Assembly (NCBI RefSeq): GCF_004341245.1 | Contig: NZ_SLWY01000004.1 | Location: forward strand, 124,001 to 188,000 | Length of the DNA: 64,000 bases | Direction: 5' to 3' | DNA from: Plasticicumulans lactativorans | GTDB taxonomy: Bacteria > Pseudomonadota > Gammaproteobacteria > Competibacterales > Competibacteraceae | In this document: positions 8,664 to 17,594 of the stretch, one piece after another | How positions within the stretch are numbered: position 1 is the stretch's first letter | Layout: the number at the start of each line of letters is the position of its first letter | Translations under genes and position numbers: made by a program | The notes under the pieces: generated by a model | Told to the model about the DNA's origin: nothing | What the model saw: the letters and a program-made list of their open reading frames with translations, nothing else | The model's database searches: none

Positions 8664-9121
8664 ACGCCATCCGCTCCCTCGTCGCCGTCGCGCTGCTGGC
8701 GCTGGCCGCGGCCGCCACGGCCGCCGGCCCGCGCGGCATCGACACCGCCAGCATCAGCGTCGGCGGCGAGCGCGTGCGCCTGTTCGGCGTGGCCGCGCCC
8801 GATCCCGAGCAGACCTGCGAGGAGCTGCGCGACAACGGCCCGCGCCGCTACCCCTGCGGCCAGCACGCGCGCGCCTTCCTGCAGAGCCTGGTGGCCGGGC
8901 GCGAGCCGGTGTGCGTGCGCGAGGCGGCGGACAGCGCCACCTGCTACGTCGACGGCACCGATGTCGGCCTGGCGATGGTGGAAGCCGGCTGGGCGGTGGC
9001 GCGCCGCGACGAGAGCGCGCGCTACCTGCGCGCGCAGGACGCCGCCCGCGCCGCCGGCCGCGGGCTCTGGCTCGGCAGCTTCGACGACCCGACGCTGCCG
9101 GCGGCCCGGCCGCGGCGCTGA
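8660..9121 (+). CDS. Staphylococcal-nuclease-like exported protein
   Basis: A 153-residue protein starting at a TTG that overlaps the acvB stop (TTGA), so translation is probably coupled. Residues about 1-24 are a signal peptide ending TAAG. The mature part carries the SNase/thermonuclease signature VRLFGVAAPDPEQTC, followed by CGQHARAFLQSL, CYVDGTDVGLAMVEAGWAVA and a final GRGLWLGSF. The arginine of the usual G-R-T/L strand before the YVDG turn is not obvious (DSATCYVDG), so catalysis is doubtful. Two cysteine pairs suggest disulfides in the periplasm. Why it sits with mprF and acvB is unknown. Confidence 0.7.
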   Translation: MNAIRSLVAVALLALAAAATAAGPRGIDTASISVGGERVRLFGVAAPDPEQTCEELRDNGPRRYPCGQHARAFLQSLVAGREPVCVREAADSATCYVDGTDVGLAMVEAGWAVARRDESARYLRAQDAARAAGRGLWLGSFDDPTLPAARPRR

Positions 9122-9128
9122 GGCCGGC

Positions 9129-10199
9129 TCAGCCGGCGCGGCGCGCCAGCACCGGGCGCAGCTTGGCGGCGGCCTCGCGCAGCATGGTCTCGGTGGTGGC
9201 CCAGTCGACGCAGGCGTCGGTGACCGACACGCCGTACCTGAGCTGCGAGAGATCGGCGGGGATGGCCTGGTTGCCGGCGTTGAGGTTGCTCTCGATCATC
9301 ACGCCGACGATCGAGCGATTGCCCTCGCAGACCTGGCTGACCACGTCGTGCAGCACCAGCGGCTGCAGCTCGGGCTTCTTGTTGGAGTTGGCGTGGCTGC
9401 AGTCGATGACGATGTTCGGCGGCAGCTTGTGCTTGGCGAGGTCCTGCTCGCACAGCGCCACCGTCACCGAGTCGTAGTTGGGCTTGGCGCCGCCGCGCAG
9501 CACCACGTGGCCGTAGCGGTTGCCGCGGGTGCGGATGATCGCGCACTGGCCCTGGCCGTCGATGCCGAGGAAGCTGTGCGGGCTCGACACCGACAGCAGC
9601 GCGTTGATCGCCACCGTCAGGCTGCCGTCGGTGCCGTTCTTGAAGCCGACCGGGGTCGACAGGCCCGAGGCCATCTCGCGGTGGGTCTGCGACTCGGTGG
9701 TGCGCGCGCCGATCGCCGCCCAGGTGATCAGGTCCGACAGGTACTGCGGGCTGATCGGGTCGAGCGCCTCGGTGCCGGTGGGCAACCCCAGCTCGGCGAT
9801 GTCGAGCAGCAGCCGGCGGGCGATGCCGAGCCCCTTCTGGATGTTGAAGGAATCGTTCATGTCGGGGTCGTTGATCAGCCCCTTCCAGCCGGTGGTGGTG
9901 CGCGGCTTCTCGAAGTACACGCGCATCACCAGGTAGAGCGTGTCGGCGAGTTCTCCGGCGAGCGCCTTGAGGCGGTGGGCGTATTCCATCGCCGCCTTCG
10001 GATCGTGCACCGAGCAGGGGCCGACGACGACGAACAGGCGCGGGTCGCGGCGGTCGAGGATGGCCTCGACGGCGGCGCGACCGGCGAGCACGGTGTCGCG
10101 GGCGGCGGCGCTGAGGGGCAGGCGCTTGTGCAGCTCCTCGGGCGTCAGCAGCATCTCGATGGAGGCGACGTTGACGTTCTCGATCTGGGTGGTGGACAT
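9129..10199 (-). CDS. aroG: 3-deoxy-7-phosphoheptulonate synthase (class I DAHP synthase)
   Basis: A 356-residue enzyme that condenses phosphoenolpyruvate and erythrose 4-phosphate in the first step of the shikimate pathway. Class I alpha (AroFGH) signatures are clear: VVVGPCSVHDPKAAMEYA, MRVYFEKPRTTTGWKG with its PEP-binding residues, INDPDMNDSFNI, VGFKNGTDG, RGG and IDCSHANSNKKP. The ATG at 10199 was chosen over the ORF start 30 bases upstream because the family begins with a short tail before the ELH segment and a GGAG lies upstream. A 6-bp hairpin at 9123-9137 separates it from the convergent SNase-like gene. Which aromatic amino acid inhibits it cannot be told. Confidence 0.94.
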   Translation of the reverse strand: MSTTQIENVNVASIEMLLTPEELHKRLPLSAAARDTVLAGRAAVEAILDRRDPRLFVVVGPCSVHDPKAAMEYAHRLKALAGELADTLYLVMRVYFEKPRTTTGWKGLINDPDMNDSFNIQKGLGIARRLLLDIAELGLPTGTEALDPISPQYLSDLITWAAIGARTTESQTHREMASGLSTPVGFKNGTDGSLTVAINALLSVSSPHSFLGIDGQGQCAIIRTRGNRYGHVVLRGGAKPNYDSVTVALCEQDLAKHKLPPNIVIDCSHANSNKKPELQPLVLHDVVSQVCEGNRSIVGVMIESNLNAGNQAIPADLSQLRYGVSVTDACVDWATTETMLREAAAKLRPVLARRAG

Positions 10200-10286
10200 G
10201 GGCGCCTTCTCCTCGGCGGGAAAAACCATCGGCAGGACGCGGTTCTACGCGAGCCCGCGGGGAAGCGTCAAGGCGCCTGGCGCGGC

Positions 10287-10985
10287 TCAGCCGGGCAGCG
10301 CGGCGGCGACGCGGGCAAGCTGCAGCAGGCCGAAACCGAGCACCGCGAGGCCGGCGGCGATGCGCACCGCCGGGCGGCGCACGAGGCCGGCGAGGGTGGC
10401 GGCGAAGGCGCCCATCGTCAGCAGCGCCGGCAGCGTGCCGATGCCGAAACTCAGCAGCAGCAGCGCGCCTTCGCGCGCGCTGCCGGCGGCGACGGCCCAG
10501 ATCACCACGCTGTAGACCAGGCCGCAGGGCAGCCAGCCCCAGATCGCGCCCATCGCCAGCGCCTGCAGCGGCGAGCGCACCGGCAGCAGGCGCCGGCCGA
10601 AGGGCTCCAGCCGCCGCCACAGCACGGCGCCGAGGCGCTCCACCGCGAGCAGGCCGCGCCACCAGCCGGCAAGGTACAGGCCGAGGGCGGCCATGCAGGC
10701 GCCGGCCACGGCCTGCAGCACGAGCTGCGCCTGGTGCACGACGGTGAGGTGCGCGGCCCACGCCCCGACGCCGCCGGCGAGCGCGCCGGCGAGGGTGTAG
10801 CTGGCCAGGCGCCCGGCGTTGTAGGCGAGCAGGAAGGGCAGTTGCGCGCCGAAACGCCCGCGCACCGGTGCCGGCAGGCCGAGGGTGAGGGCACCGACGA
10901 TGCCGCTGCACATGCCCACGCAGTGCACGCCGCCGAGCAGCGCCACGACGGCGGCGGCCAGGTAGCGGGTGTCGTCGACGTTCAC
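10287..10985 (-). CDS. Sulfite exporter TauE/SafE-like membrane protein
   Basis: A 232-residue integral membrane protein, with about six hydrophobic helices. The family motif GGVHCVGMCSGIVG lies near residues 17-30 and WGWLPCGLVYSVVIWA in the second half; the cysteines are conserved in the subgroup that resembles DsbD and UreH transmembrane domains. These proteins are often linked to metal handling or cytochrome oxidase assembly, but substrates are unproven. The GTG start at 10985 overlaps the stop of the patatin gene (GTGA), so the two are translationally coupled. No ccoGHIS genes are near. Confidence 0.8.
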   Translation of the reverse strand: MNVDDTRYLAAAVVALLGGVHCVGMCSGIVGALTLGLPAPVRGRFGAQLPFLLAYNAGRLASYTLAGALAGGVGAWAAHLTVVHQAQLVLQAVAGACMAALGLYLAGWWRGLLAVERLGAVLWRRLEPFGRRLLPVRSPLQALAMGAIWGWLPCGLVYSVVIWAVAAGSAREGALLLLSFGIGTLPALLTMGAFAATLAGLVRRPAVRIAAGLAVLGFGLLQLARVAAALPG

Positions 10986-11902
10986 GCGGGGTCGGGCTCC
11001 GGGCGGCCGAGGGCGGCGAACAGCGCGCTGCGGTTCTGCTCGACCGCCGCGCGGCCGACGGCGATGGCCTCGGGGGCGCGGTCGAACTCGAACAGCGCGA
11101 TCTGCCCGAGCCGCGGCGCGAGCAGCACGTCGGGCGGGTCGCCGGCCATGCGGCTGCGGGTGATGCGGTCCTGCATGATGTGCAGCGCGCCGCCGAGTAC
11201 CTCGAACAGGCCGGGGGTATCGGGCGGCGCGGCTTCGCGGCCGAGGCCGAGCAGCTCCTGCAGGCGCCCGGCGACGGGTTCGAGCAGCTCGGCGGCACGG
11301 CTGCGCGGGCGCGCCGGCGGGCGCCCGACGAGCTCGCCGTTGAGGTTGACGGCGATCACCACCTCGGCGCCGAGCGCCCGGCACAGCGACACCGGCACCG
11401 GGTCGACCAGCCCGCCGTCGACCAGCCAGACGGCATCGCGGTACACCGGCCGCAGCAGCCCCGGCAGCGCGATCGAGGCGCGCACCGCGTCGAGCAGGCT
11501 GCCGCGGCGCAGCCAGCGCTCGCGGCCGCTGTGCAGCTCGGTGGCGACGCAGGCGTAGCGCCGCGGCAGGCTGTCGATCGCGCAGTCCTCGACCTGCTCG
11601 CCGAAGGCCTGCATCAGGCGCTCGCTCTCGACCAGCCCGCCGGAGCCGGGGTTGATGAAGCGCAGCACCTGCCAGCGGTCGATGTCGAGCACCCAGCGCT
11701 CGAGCGCGTCCAGGCGCTCGGCGGCGTAGGCCGCGCCGACCAGCGCGCCGATCGAGGTGCCGCAGACGATCTCCGGGTGGATGTCGAGCGCGGCCAGCGC
11801 GCGCAGCACGCCGATGTGCGCCCAGCCGCGCGCCGAGCCGCTGCCGAGCGCGATGCCGACGCGCGGCGCGGCGGGCGGGCTGGTCGGCGCGGGAGCGTCC
11901 AT
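10982..11902 (-). CDS. Patatin-like phospholipase (RssA type)
   Basis: A 306-residue protein with a complete patatin active site: oxyanion loop GSGSARGWAHIGVLRAL, nucleophile Ser50 in GTSIG and Asp162 in DGG. No signal peptide is apparent, so it is probably cytosolic or peripheral on the membrane. It would act as an acyl-ester hydrolase on phospholipids or related lipids. It lies 10 bases after the CorC/TlyC-type gene and overlaps the TauE-like gene, forming a three-gene unit. A second patatin, from a different subgroup, is at 33.4 kb. Confidence 0.85.
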   Translation of the reverse strand: MDAPAPTSPPAAPRVGIALGSGSARGWAHIGVLRALAALDIHPEIVCGTSIGALVGAAYAAERLDALERWVLDIDRWQVLRFINPGSGGLVESERLMQAFGEQVEDCAIDSLPRRYACVATELHSGRERWLRRGSLLDAVRASIALPGLLRPVYRDAVWLVDGGLVDPVPVSLCRALGAEVVIAVNLNGELVGRPPARPRSRAAELLEPVAGRLQELLGLGREAAPPDTPGLFEVLGGALHIMQDRITRSRMAGDPPDVLLAPRLGQIALFEFDRAPEAIAVGRAAVEQNRSALFAALGRPEPDPA

Positions 11903-11912
11903 CGGCGGCGGG

Positions 11913-13208
11913 CTAGGGCTCGACGGCGCTGATCAGCACCTTGTCGATGCGTCGTTCATCCATGTCGACCACCTCGAAGCGGTAACCGCTGAGCGTGAAG
12001 TGGTCACCGGCGCTCGGCAGGCGTTCGAGCTGCGCCAGTACCAGGCCGGCGAGCGTGTCGTAGTCGTCCTCGTCGGGCAGGCTGCGCAGGCCGAGGGTTT
12101 CCTTGATCTCGTCGATCGCCACGCCGCCGTCCATCAGCCAGGAACCGTCCTCGCGCTGCACGATCGACGGGTCGGCCTCGGCGCCGTGCTCGGCGAGCTC
12201 GCCGACGATGGCTTCGAGGATGTCGTTGGCGGTGACCAGCCCGCGCAGGCTGCCGTACTCATCGACCACCAGCGCCATGTGCAGCGGCGACTGCTTGATC
12301 GATTCGAGCAGCCCCAGCGCGCTGACGCCGTCGTGCACCACCAGCGGCTCGCGCATCACCGCGCGCAGGTCGAGCGGCTGCCCGGCGAGGGCGCGGTTGA
12401 GCAGGTCCTTGGCCTCCACGACGCCCTGGATCTCGTCCGGATCGCCCTTGCACACCGGCAGGCGCGAGTAGCGGCACTCCAGCAGCGCGGCACGCGTCGC
12501 GGCCTCGTCATCGTCGAGGTCGAGCCAGGCGATGTCGGGGCGCGGCGTCATCAGCGCCGTCACCGGGCGGTCGGCGAGGCGCATCACGCCGGCGATCATC
12601 GCGCGCTCGGCCTGCTTGACGACACCGACCTCGGTGGCCTCGGCGATCAGCGTCTTGATCTCCTCGTCGCTGACCTTCTGCTCCGATGCCGCATGCCCGC
12701 CGACCAGCCGCAACCCGATGCGGGTGGACACGTCGAGCAGGAACACCAGCGGCAGGGCGAGGCGCGAGATCACGAGCATGATCGGCGCCACCAGCACGGC
12801 GATGCGCTCGGGGTGGCGCAGCGCGAGCTGCTTGGGCACCAGTTCGCCGACGATCAGCGACAGGTAGGTGATCGCGGCGACCACGATCGCCAGCGCCAGG
12901 GCCCCGGCGGCTTCGGTGCCGAGGCTGGCGAAGTGTTCGTCGAGCCACACCGCGAGCGCGCCAGCGATGGTGGCACCGCCGTAGGCGCCGGCGAAGATGC
13001 CGATCAGCGTGATGCCGATCTGCACCGTCGACAGGAAGCGCCCGGGCGCCTCGGACAGGTGCAGTGCGGCGCGCGCACCACCGACGCCGTCCTGCTCCAG
13101 CACCTGCAGGCGCGCACGCCGCGCCGACACCACCGCGAGTTCCGACATCGCGAAGAAGCCATTGAGCACGATCAACAGCAGGACGATCACGATCTCCCAG
13201 GCGAACAT
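11913..13208 (-). CDS. CorC/TlyC (CNNM)-family membrane protein
   Basis: A 431-residue protein of the HlyC/CorC family. The N-terminal DUF21/CNNM membrane domain (about residues 1-190) starts MFAWEIVIVLLLIVLNGFFAMSE and includes the GELVPKQLAL segment. A CBS-domain pair follows (about 215-335: MTPRPDIAWLDLDD, then VVDEYGSLRGLVT), and a C-terminal CorC/HlyC transporter-associated domain ends the protein (GSWLMDGGVAIDEIKETLGL to the end). Relatives are implicated in magnesium or cobalt efflux; the old name haemolysin is misleading. It appears to head the operon with the patatin and TauE-like genes. Confidence 0.88.
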   Translation of the reverse strand: MFAWEIVIVLLLIVLNGFFAMSELAVVSARRARLQVLEQDGVGGARAALHLSEAPGRFLSTVQIGITLIGIFAGAYGGATIAGALAVWLDEHFASLGTEAAGALALAIVVAAITYLSLIVGELVPKQLALRHPERIAVLVAPIMLVISRLALPLVFLLDVSTRIGLRLVGGHAASEQKVSDEEIKTLIAEATEVGVVKQAERAMIAGVMRLADRPVTALMTPRPDIAWLDLDDDEAATRAALLECRYSRLPVCKGDPDEIQGVVEAKDLLNRALAGQPLDLRAVMREPLVVHDGVSALGLLESIKQSPLHMALVVDEYGSLRGLVTANDILEAIVGELAEHGAEADPSIVQREDGSWLMDGGVAIDEIKETLGLRSLPDEDDYDTLAGLVLAQLERLPSAGDHFTLSGYRFEVVDMDERRIDKVLISAVEP

Positions 13209-13520
13209 GACTCAGGGATCCTCAGAACGAACGGGCAACGGGCCGGCGCGCCCGGCGTCCGCGTCAGGGGCGCCGTGCCGGCATGCTTGGGGGGAACGGT
13301 TCGAACGGCGTGCCGTCAGCGACGGGGGGGGTTCCGGTGAAGCCGGAGTAGGCATGTGCGCGGCGATACCGACGAACGAAAGGTGAACGATCGTAGCACA
13401 CGCATCCCGTACACCGGACGTACCGCCCACCGCAGCACACGCTGCCCGCCCGGTGCGGCGGACCGTTATGCTCTGTGCGATCGCGGCCGCGCGGCCGCCC
13501 CCGTTCGCGAGGAACTAGTC
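13209..13520. other. Divergent intergenic region, no gene seen
   Basis: Separates the CorC/TlyC-type gene (minus) from the DUF3455 lipoprotein gene (plus) and must hold both promoters. It contains an eight-base G run near 13325. I could not support a specific -35/-10 pair or an RNA. Confidence 0.4.
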
Positions 13521-14069
13521 ATGTCCGACCGTCGTGCTTCCGTGCTCGTCACCCTCTGCCTGCTGCCGCTCGCCGGCTGCACCAGCCTCGGCCTGAACCG
13601 CGGCCCGGCCGCCCCCGAGGTGCCGGCCCCGCTGACCGTCGGCAGCGGCGAACGCCTGGTCCTCGTCACCCCCGCCAAGGGCGCCCAGACCTACGAATGC
13701 CGGGCGCAGAAAGGCGGTCGCTACGCCTGGGTAGCCGGGGCGCCCGAAGCGACGCTGTTCGATGCCGACGGCAACAAGATCGGCCTGCACTACGCCGGCC
13801 CGAGCTGGGAGATCCGCGAAGGCGGCAAGGTCGTCGGTGCCGTGAAAGCCGAGGTTGCCGCCCCCGACCCCGCCGCGGCGCTGCCCTGGCAGCTGCTGAC
13901 CGCGCAGGCCCACGAAGGAGAGGGGTTGATGACCACAGTCAGCAGCATCCAGCGCCTCGACACCCGCGGCGGACTGCCGCCCGCGGCGAAGGCCTGCTCA
14001 CAGAAGGCCGCTGGCAAGAAGGTGCGGGTCGACTTCGGCGCCACGTATTACTTCTACGCGGCGGGGTGA
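13521..14069 (+). CDS. DUF3455-family lipoprotein
   Basis: A 182-residue protein. The ATG at 13521 has a GAGGAA ribosome site a few bases upstream. A short signal peptide ends in a lipobox (LPLAGC), so it should be lipid-anchored in the envelope. The body matches the DUF3455 pattern: ERLVLVTPAKGAQTYEC, YAWVAGAPEATLFDADG, KIGLHYAGPSWE and a C-terminal KKVRVDFGATYYFY. The family is widespread in proteobacteria and some fungi and has no established function. The gene stands alone between a divergent and a convergent neighbour. Confidence 0.75.
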   Translation: MSDRRASVLVTLCLLPLAGCTSLGLNRGPAAPEVPAPLTVGSGERLVLVTPAKGAQTYECRAQKGGRYAWVAGAPEATLFDADGNKIGLHYAGPSWEIREGGKVVGAVKAEVAAPDPAAALPWQLLTAQAHEGEGLMTTVSSIQRLDTRGGLPPAAKACSQKAAGKKVRVDFGATYYFYAAG

Positions 14070-14090
14070 GAGGGACTGGAACGAAGCGCG

Positions 14091-14285
14091 TCAGCGGCGC
14101 TGCGCGATCCCGCCGGCGCAGCCCGGGCAGAGGACGTGACCCCGCGCCCGGCGCAGCGGCGTGAGGGTGGTGCCGCAGCGCTCGCAGCGTGCCGGCCCGG
14201 CTTCGCCGCTACCGACGCCGGCGTCGCGCGCCGCGCGCTGGAGGCGTTCGAGCTGTTCGAGTTCGGGCGGCGTCTGGCTGCGCAT
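14091..14285 (-). CDS. Small zinc-ribbon protein (DksA/TraR-like C4 finger)
   Basis: A 64-residue protein with an N-terminal acidic/basic helix (PPELEQLERLQRAARDAG) and two CxxC pairs, CERC at 34-37 and CPGC at 53-56, spaced as in DksA/TraR C4 zinc fingers. A GGAG sits at a good distance before the ATG at 14285. The coiled-coil acidic tip of true DksA is missing, so it is too short to be assumed an RNA-polymerase secondary-channel regulator. Single-gene unit, convergent with the DUF3455 gene. Existence moderately supported. Confidence 0.55.
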   Translation of the reverse strand: MRSQTPPELEQLERLQRAARDAGVGSGEAGPARCERCGTTLTPLRRARGHVLCPGCAGGIAQRR

Positions 14286-14455
14286 GGCGGGCTCCGGGGT
14301 GTTGGTTCCCCGACGCCGCCCGCGCCCCGGATGAGGGGAATCGATGCGGGGTTGAGCGGGCGGGCGCGGCGCCGGGGATGGACTTACCCTACCCCCTGGC
14401 CGCCTCGGCCGCAGTTACACCTTGTTTCGCTACGCCACGTGGCCTTCCCGGCCGC

Positions 14456-15226
14456 TCAGTAGGCGTTTTCGATCGCGAAATGCCCGGGCCGGCCGCGCTT
14501 GGCGAGGCTCATGCCCCGCGCGGTGAGCATGCCGCGCAGATCCTCCACCAGATCGGGATTGCCGCAGATCATCACGCGGGCGCGCTCGGCGTCGAAGGTC
14601 ACGCCGGTGGTGCATTCGAGCTCGCCGGAATCCAGCAGCTCGGTGATGCGCCCGCGCAGCGCGCCGGGGACGTCCTCGCGCGTCACCGCCTGCACGTAGT
14701 GCAGCTTGTGGGCGAACTCGCCGAAGATCTCGTGCTCAGGGAGCGCCCGCAGCAGCTCGGCGTAGCCGAGCTCGTTGGCGTGGCGCACGCCGTGGACCAG
14801 GATCAGGTTGTCGTACTGCTGCCAAGTGTCGAAGTCGTGCAGAATCGACACGAACGGCGCGAGCCCGGTGCCGGTCGACAGCATCCACAGATCCTTGCCG
14901 CACTCGAAGCGGTCGGTGGTCAGGAAGCCGTAGTTGGTCTTGTCGACCAGCAGCGTGTCACCGACGCGCAGCTGCGCGAGGCGGGGCGTGAATTCCCCCT
15001 CCGGCACCACGATCGAGTAGAACTCCAGGTGTTCGTCCCAGTTGGCCGAGGCGATCGAGTACGGGCGCCAGATGATGCGGTCGCCGTCGGGGATGCCGAG
15101 GCGGGCGAACTGGCCAGGGATGAAGCGGTAGCCCGAAAACCGCGTGGTGCGGAATGTGAACAGGTTCGGGTTCCACGGCTGGATGTAGGTGATGGTTTCG
15201 ACGGTGTACTTGTCGCTGGACGTCAT
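14456..15226 (-). CDS. fpr: Ferredoxin-NADP reductase
   Basis: A 256-residue FAD enzyme of bacterial Fpr length (E. coli 248). The FAD-binding half has FIPGQFARLGI and RPYSIASAN, the RxYS motif that holds the flavin. The NADP half has MLSTGTGLAPFVSIL and VMICGNPDLVEDL. The C-terminus AIENAY ends in an aromatic residue near the flavin, as in bacterial FPRs. It moves electrons between NADPH and ferredoxin or flavodoxin, for redox defence or anabolic reduction. The ATG at 15226 was chosen because it gives the family's short N-terminus; the longer upstream open frame is composition-driven. Confidence 0.92.
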   Translation of the reverse strand: MTSSDKYTVETITYIQPWNPNLFTFRTTRFSGYRFIPGQFARLGIPDGDRIIWRPYSIASANWDEHLEFYSIVVPEGEFTPRLAQLRVGDTLLVDKTNYGFLTTDRFECGKDLWMLSTGTGLAPFVSILHDFDTWQQYDNLILVHGVRHANELGYAELLRALPEHEIFGEFAHKLHYVQAVTREDVPGALRGRITELLDSGELECTTGVTFDAERARVMICGNPDLVEDLRGMLTARGMSLAKRGRPGHFAIENAY

Positions 15227-15298
15227 GGAAGTCTCGGGACGGCTGGGACTGCGAAATGTGCGGGTGCAATAGCTTACGGTAAGAGATCGGATCGCAAA

Positions 15299-16081
15299 TT
15301 GAATTCTCGCAGCTTTGAAAGAACTTTTCGAAATAAAGCGCGGCACGCTCCCTCTCCCGATCCCGCCGCGCTGCGCGAACTCGTCGGCCGCACGGCCCCG
15401 CTCGCCGGCCCGCACGCCGAGCTGAAGGCCGTGGCGATCGCGCTGGTGCTGCTGCTCGGCCTCGCCGTCGACGCGCACACCGACCTCGTCGGCCAGTTCG
15501 TCGTCAGCGCGGTGGTCTGGACCCTGTGGGCGCTGCTGCTGCACGCGGAAACCCCGCCGTGGCGGCGCGCGCTGGTGCGTGCCACCGCGTTCGCGATGTG
15601 CGCCGAGCTGTTTTTCTCGCTCGGCCTGGGGTTCTACGACTACCGCTTCCACAACGTGCCCGCCTTCGTGCCCCCGGGCCACGTGCTGCTCTTCATGCTC
15701 GGGCCGACGCTGGCGCGCCGCCTGCCCGACCTGATCACCGTGCTGGTGCCCGCCGTCGCTGTCGCCTACGCGCTGTGGGCATGGGTGGCCGGCTGGAGCC
15801 AGTTCGAAGTGCTGCTGGTGGCGCTGTTCCTGGTCGCGTACGGCCACGGCCGTTCGCGCAAGCTCTACGCCACCATGCTGGTGCTCGCGCTGCTGCTGGA
15901 GCTCTGGGGCACCTGGCTCGGCAACTGGCGCTGGCAGCCGGTGCTGCCGCACCTGGGGCTCGCCACCACCAACCCGCCGATCCTCGCCGGCGCCTTCTAC
16001 GCGCTGTTCGACATGTACGTGATGCGTGCCGCGCGGCGCGTGCACGCGCGCGCGCCCGCCGTCGCGGCGGCACCTGCCTGA
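15299..16081 (+). CDS. Unknown polytopic membrane protein
   Basis: I do not recognise the family. The protein of about 260 residues has a charged N-terminal stretch and then about seven hydrophobic segments (for example AIALVLLLGLAV, LITVLVPAVAVAYALWAWVAG, MLVLALLLELWGTWLG). Repeated Trp, Tyr and Pro features (GLGFYDYRFHNVPAFVPPGH) lie between helices. No ATG is available near the N-terminus; the TTG at 15299 is the likeliest start but its ribosome site (GAGA) is weak and distant. It is divergent from fpr, with 72 bases between, and so may share a regulatory region with it. Confidence 0.55.
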   Translation: MNSRSFERTFRNKARHAPSPDPAALRELVGRTAPLAGPHAELKAVAIALVLLLGLAVDAHTDLVGQFVVSAVVWTLWALLLHAETPPWRRALVRATAFAMCAELFFSLGLGFYDYRFHNVPAFVPPGHVLLFMLGPTLARRLPDLITVLVPAVAVAYALWAWVAGWSQFEVLLVALFLVAYGHGRSRKLYATMLVLALLLELWGTWLGNWRWQPVLPHLGLATTNPPILAGAFYALFDMYVMRAARRVHARAPAVAAAPA

Positions 16082-16187
16082 GCCCCCGCCGACCGCGCCG
16101 CCGCCGGCGGGCCGCCATGCACGAACGCATACGTACGGGCGCGGACGGCGGCGCTAGAATCGGTCACTCACCGGCCGGACCTTCCCC

Positions 16188-17594
16188 ATGGACCCGCAAC
16201 TCGCTAGCACGCTGATCGACACGCAGTGGGACGCCGACATCGTCCCGCAGCTCATCGAGTACATCCGCATCCCCAACCTGTCGCCGCTGTTCGATCCGGA
16301 CTGGGAGGCGCACGGGCACATGGAGCGTGCCGTCGCGCTGATCGCCGGGTGGTGCGCCGCGCAGCCGCTCGCCGGCCTGACCCTGGAGGTGCTGCGCCTG
16401 CCCGGGCGCACCCCGCTGATCGTCGTCGAGGTGCCGGGCGCGCTCGATGCCACCGTGGTGCTCTACGGCCACCTCGACAAGCAGCCCGAGATGAGCGGCT
16501 GGGCCGAAGGCCTGGGGCCGTGGACGCCGGTGCTGCGCGGCGAACGCCTGTACGGGCGGGGCGGGGCCGACGACGGCTACGCGGCCTTCGCGAGCCTGAC
16601 CGCGCTCCGCGCGCTGCAGGCGCAGGGGCTGGCGCACGCGCGCTGCCTGCTGCTGATCGAGGCGAGCGAGGAGAGCGGCAGCCCCGACCTGCCGGCCTAC
16701 ATCGAGTGCCTCGCCGAGCGCATCGGCGAACCGGATCTGGTCGTGTGCCTCGACTCGGGCTGCGGCAACTACGAGCAGCTCTGGTGCACCACCTCGCTGC
16801 GCGGGATGATCGCCGGCAATCTGAGCGTGGAGCTGCTGTCCGAAGGGGTGCATTCGGGCGATGCGAGCGGCATCGTCGCCGACGGCTTCCGCGTGCTGCG
16901 CTGCCTGCTGTCGCGGCTCGAGGACGAGCACTCGGGCGAGATCCTCGCCCCGGTGCTGAACGTCGACATCCCGCCGCAGCGCGCGGTGCAGGCGATGCGC
17001 GCGGCCGACACGCTGGGCACCGCGGTCTACGAGAAGTTCCCGTTCGTGCCGGGTGCGCGCCCGGTGAGCCCGCACCTCGCCGACCTGGTGCTCAACCGGA
17101 CCTGGCGACCGGCGCTGTCGGTGACCGGGGCGGCCGGGCTGCCGGCGCTGGAAGCCGCCGGCAACGTCTGCCGGCCGCTGACGGCGGTGAAGCTCTCGCT
17201 GCGCCTGCCGCCCACCTGCAACGCCGAACGGGCCGCGGACCACGTCAAGACCACGCTGGAGCGCAATCCGCCGTACGGCGCGCGCATCCGCTTCGAGCTC
17301 GAGAAGTGCAGCGACGGCTGGAATGCACCGCCCCTCGCCGGCTGGCTCGGGCAGGCGGTCGACGCCGCCTCGCGCAGCCATTTCGGCGCGCCGGCGATGT
17401 ACCTGGGCGAGGGCGGCTCGATCCCGTTCATGGGCATGCTGGGCGCGCGCTTCCCGCGGGCGCAGTTCCTCGTCACCGGCGTGCTCGGCCCGCACTCGAA
17501 CGCGCACGGCCCGAACGAATTCCTCGACCTGCCGACGGCCAAGAAGCTCACCGCCTGCGTGGCGCAGGTGCTCGCGGAGCATGCCCAGCGATGA
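16188..17594 (+). CDS. M20-family metallopeptidase
   Basis: A 468-residue peptidase of the M20 family (dipeptidase/carboxypeptidase G2-like). The zinc ligands are in place: His and Asp in LYGHLDKQPE, the bridging Asp in GGADDGYA, the Glu pair in EASEESGSPDL, Asp in CLDSGCGNYE and the late His in GPHSNAHGPNEF. The central lid domain is present between. No signal peptide, so cytosolic. Substrate is probably a small peptide or acylated amino acid. Its stop overlaps the ABC ATPase start (ATGA), so it is co-translated with the YadGH-like exporter; whether the peptidase processes the exporter's substrate is unknown. Confidence 0.88.
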   Translation: MDPQLASTLIDTQWDADIVPQLIEYIRIPNLSPLFDPDWEAHGHMERAVALIAGWCAAQPLAGLTLEVLRLPGRTPLIVVEVPGALDATVVLYGHLDKQPEMSGWAEGLGPWTPVLRGERLYGRGGADDGYAAFASLTALRALQAQGLAHARCLLLIEASEESGSPDLPAYIECLAERIGEPDLVVCLDSGCGNYEQLWCTTSLRGMIAGNLSVELLSEGVHSGDASGIVADGFRVLRCLLSRLEDEHSGEILAPVLNVDIPPQRAVQAMRAADTLGTAVYEKFPFVPGARPVSPHLADLVLNRTWRPALSVTGAAGLPALEAAGNVCRPLTAVKLSLRLPPTCNAERAADHVKTTLERNPPYGARIRFELEKCSDGWNAPPLAGWLGQAVDAASRSHFGAPAMYLGEGGSIPFMGMLGARFPRAQFLVTGVLGPHSNAHGPNEFLDLPTAKKLTACVAQVLAEHAQR

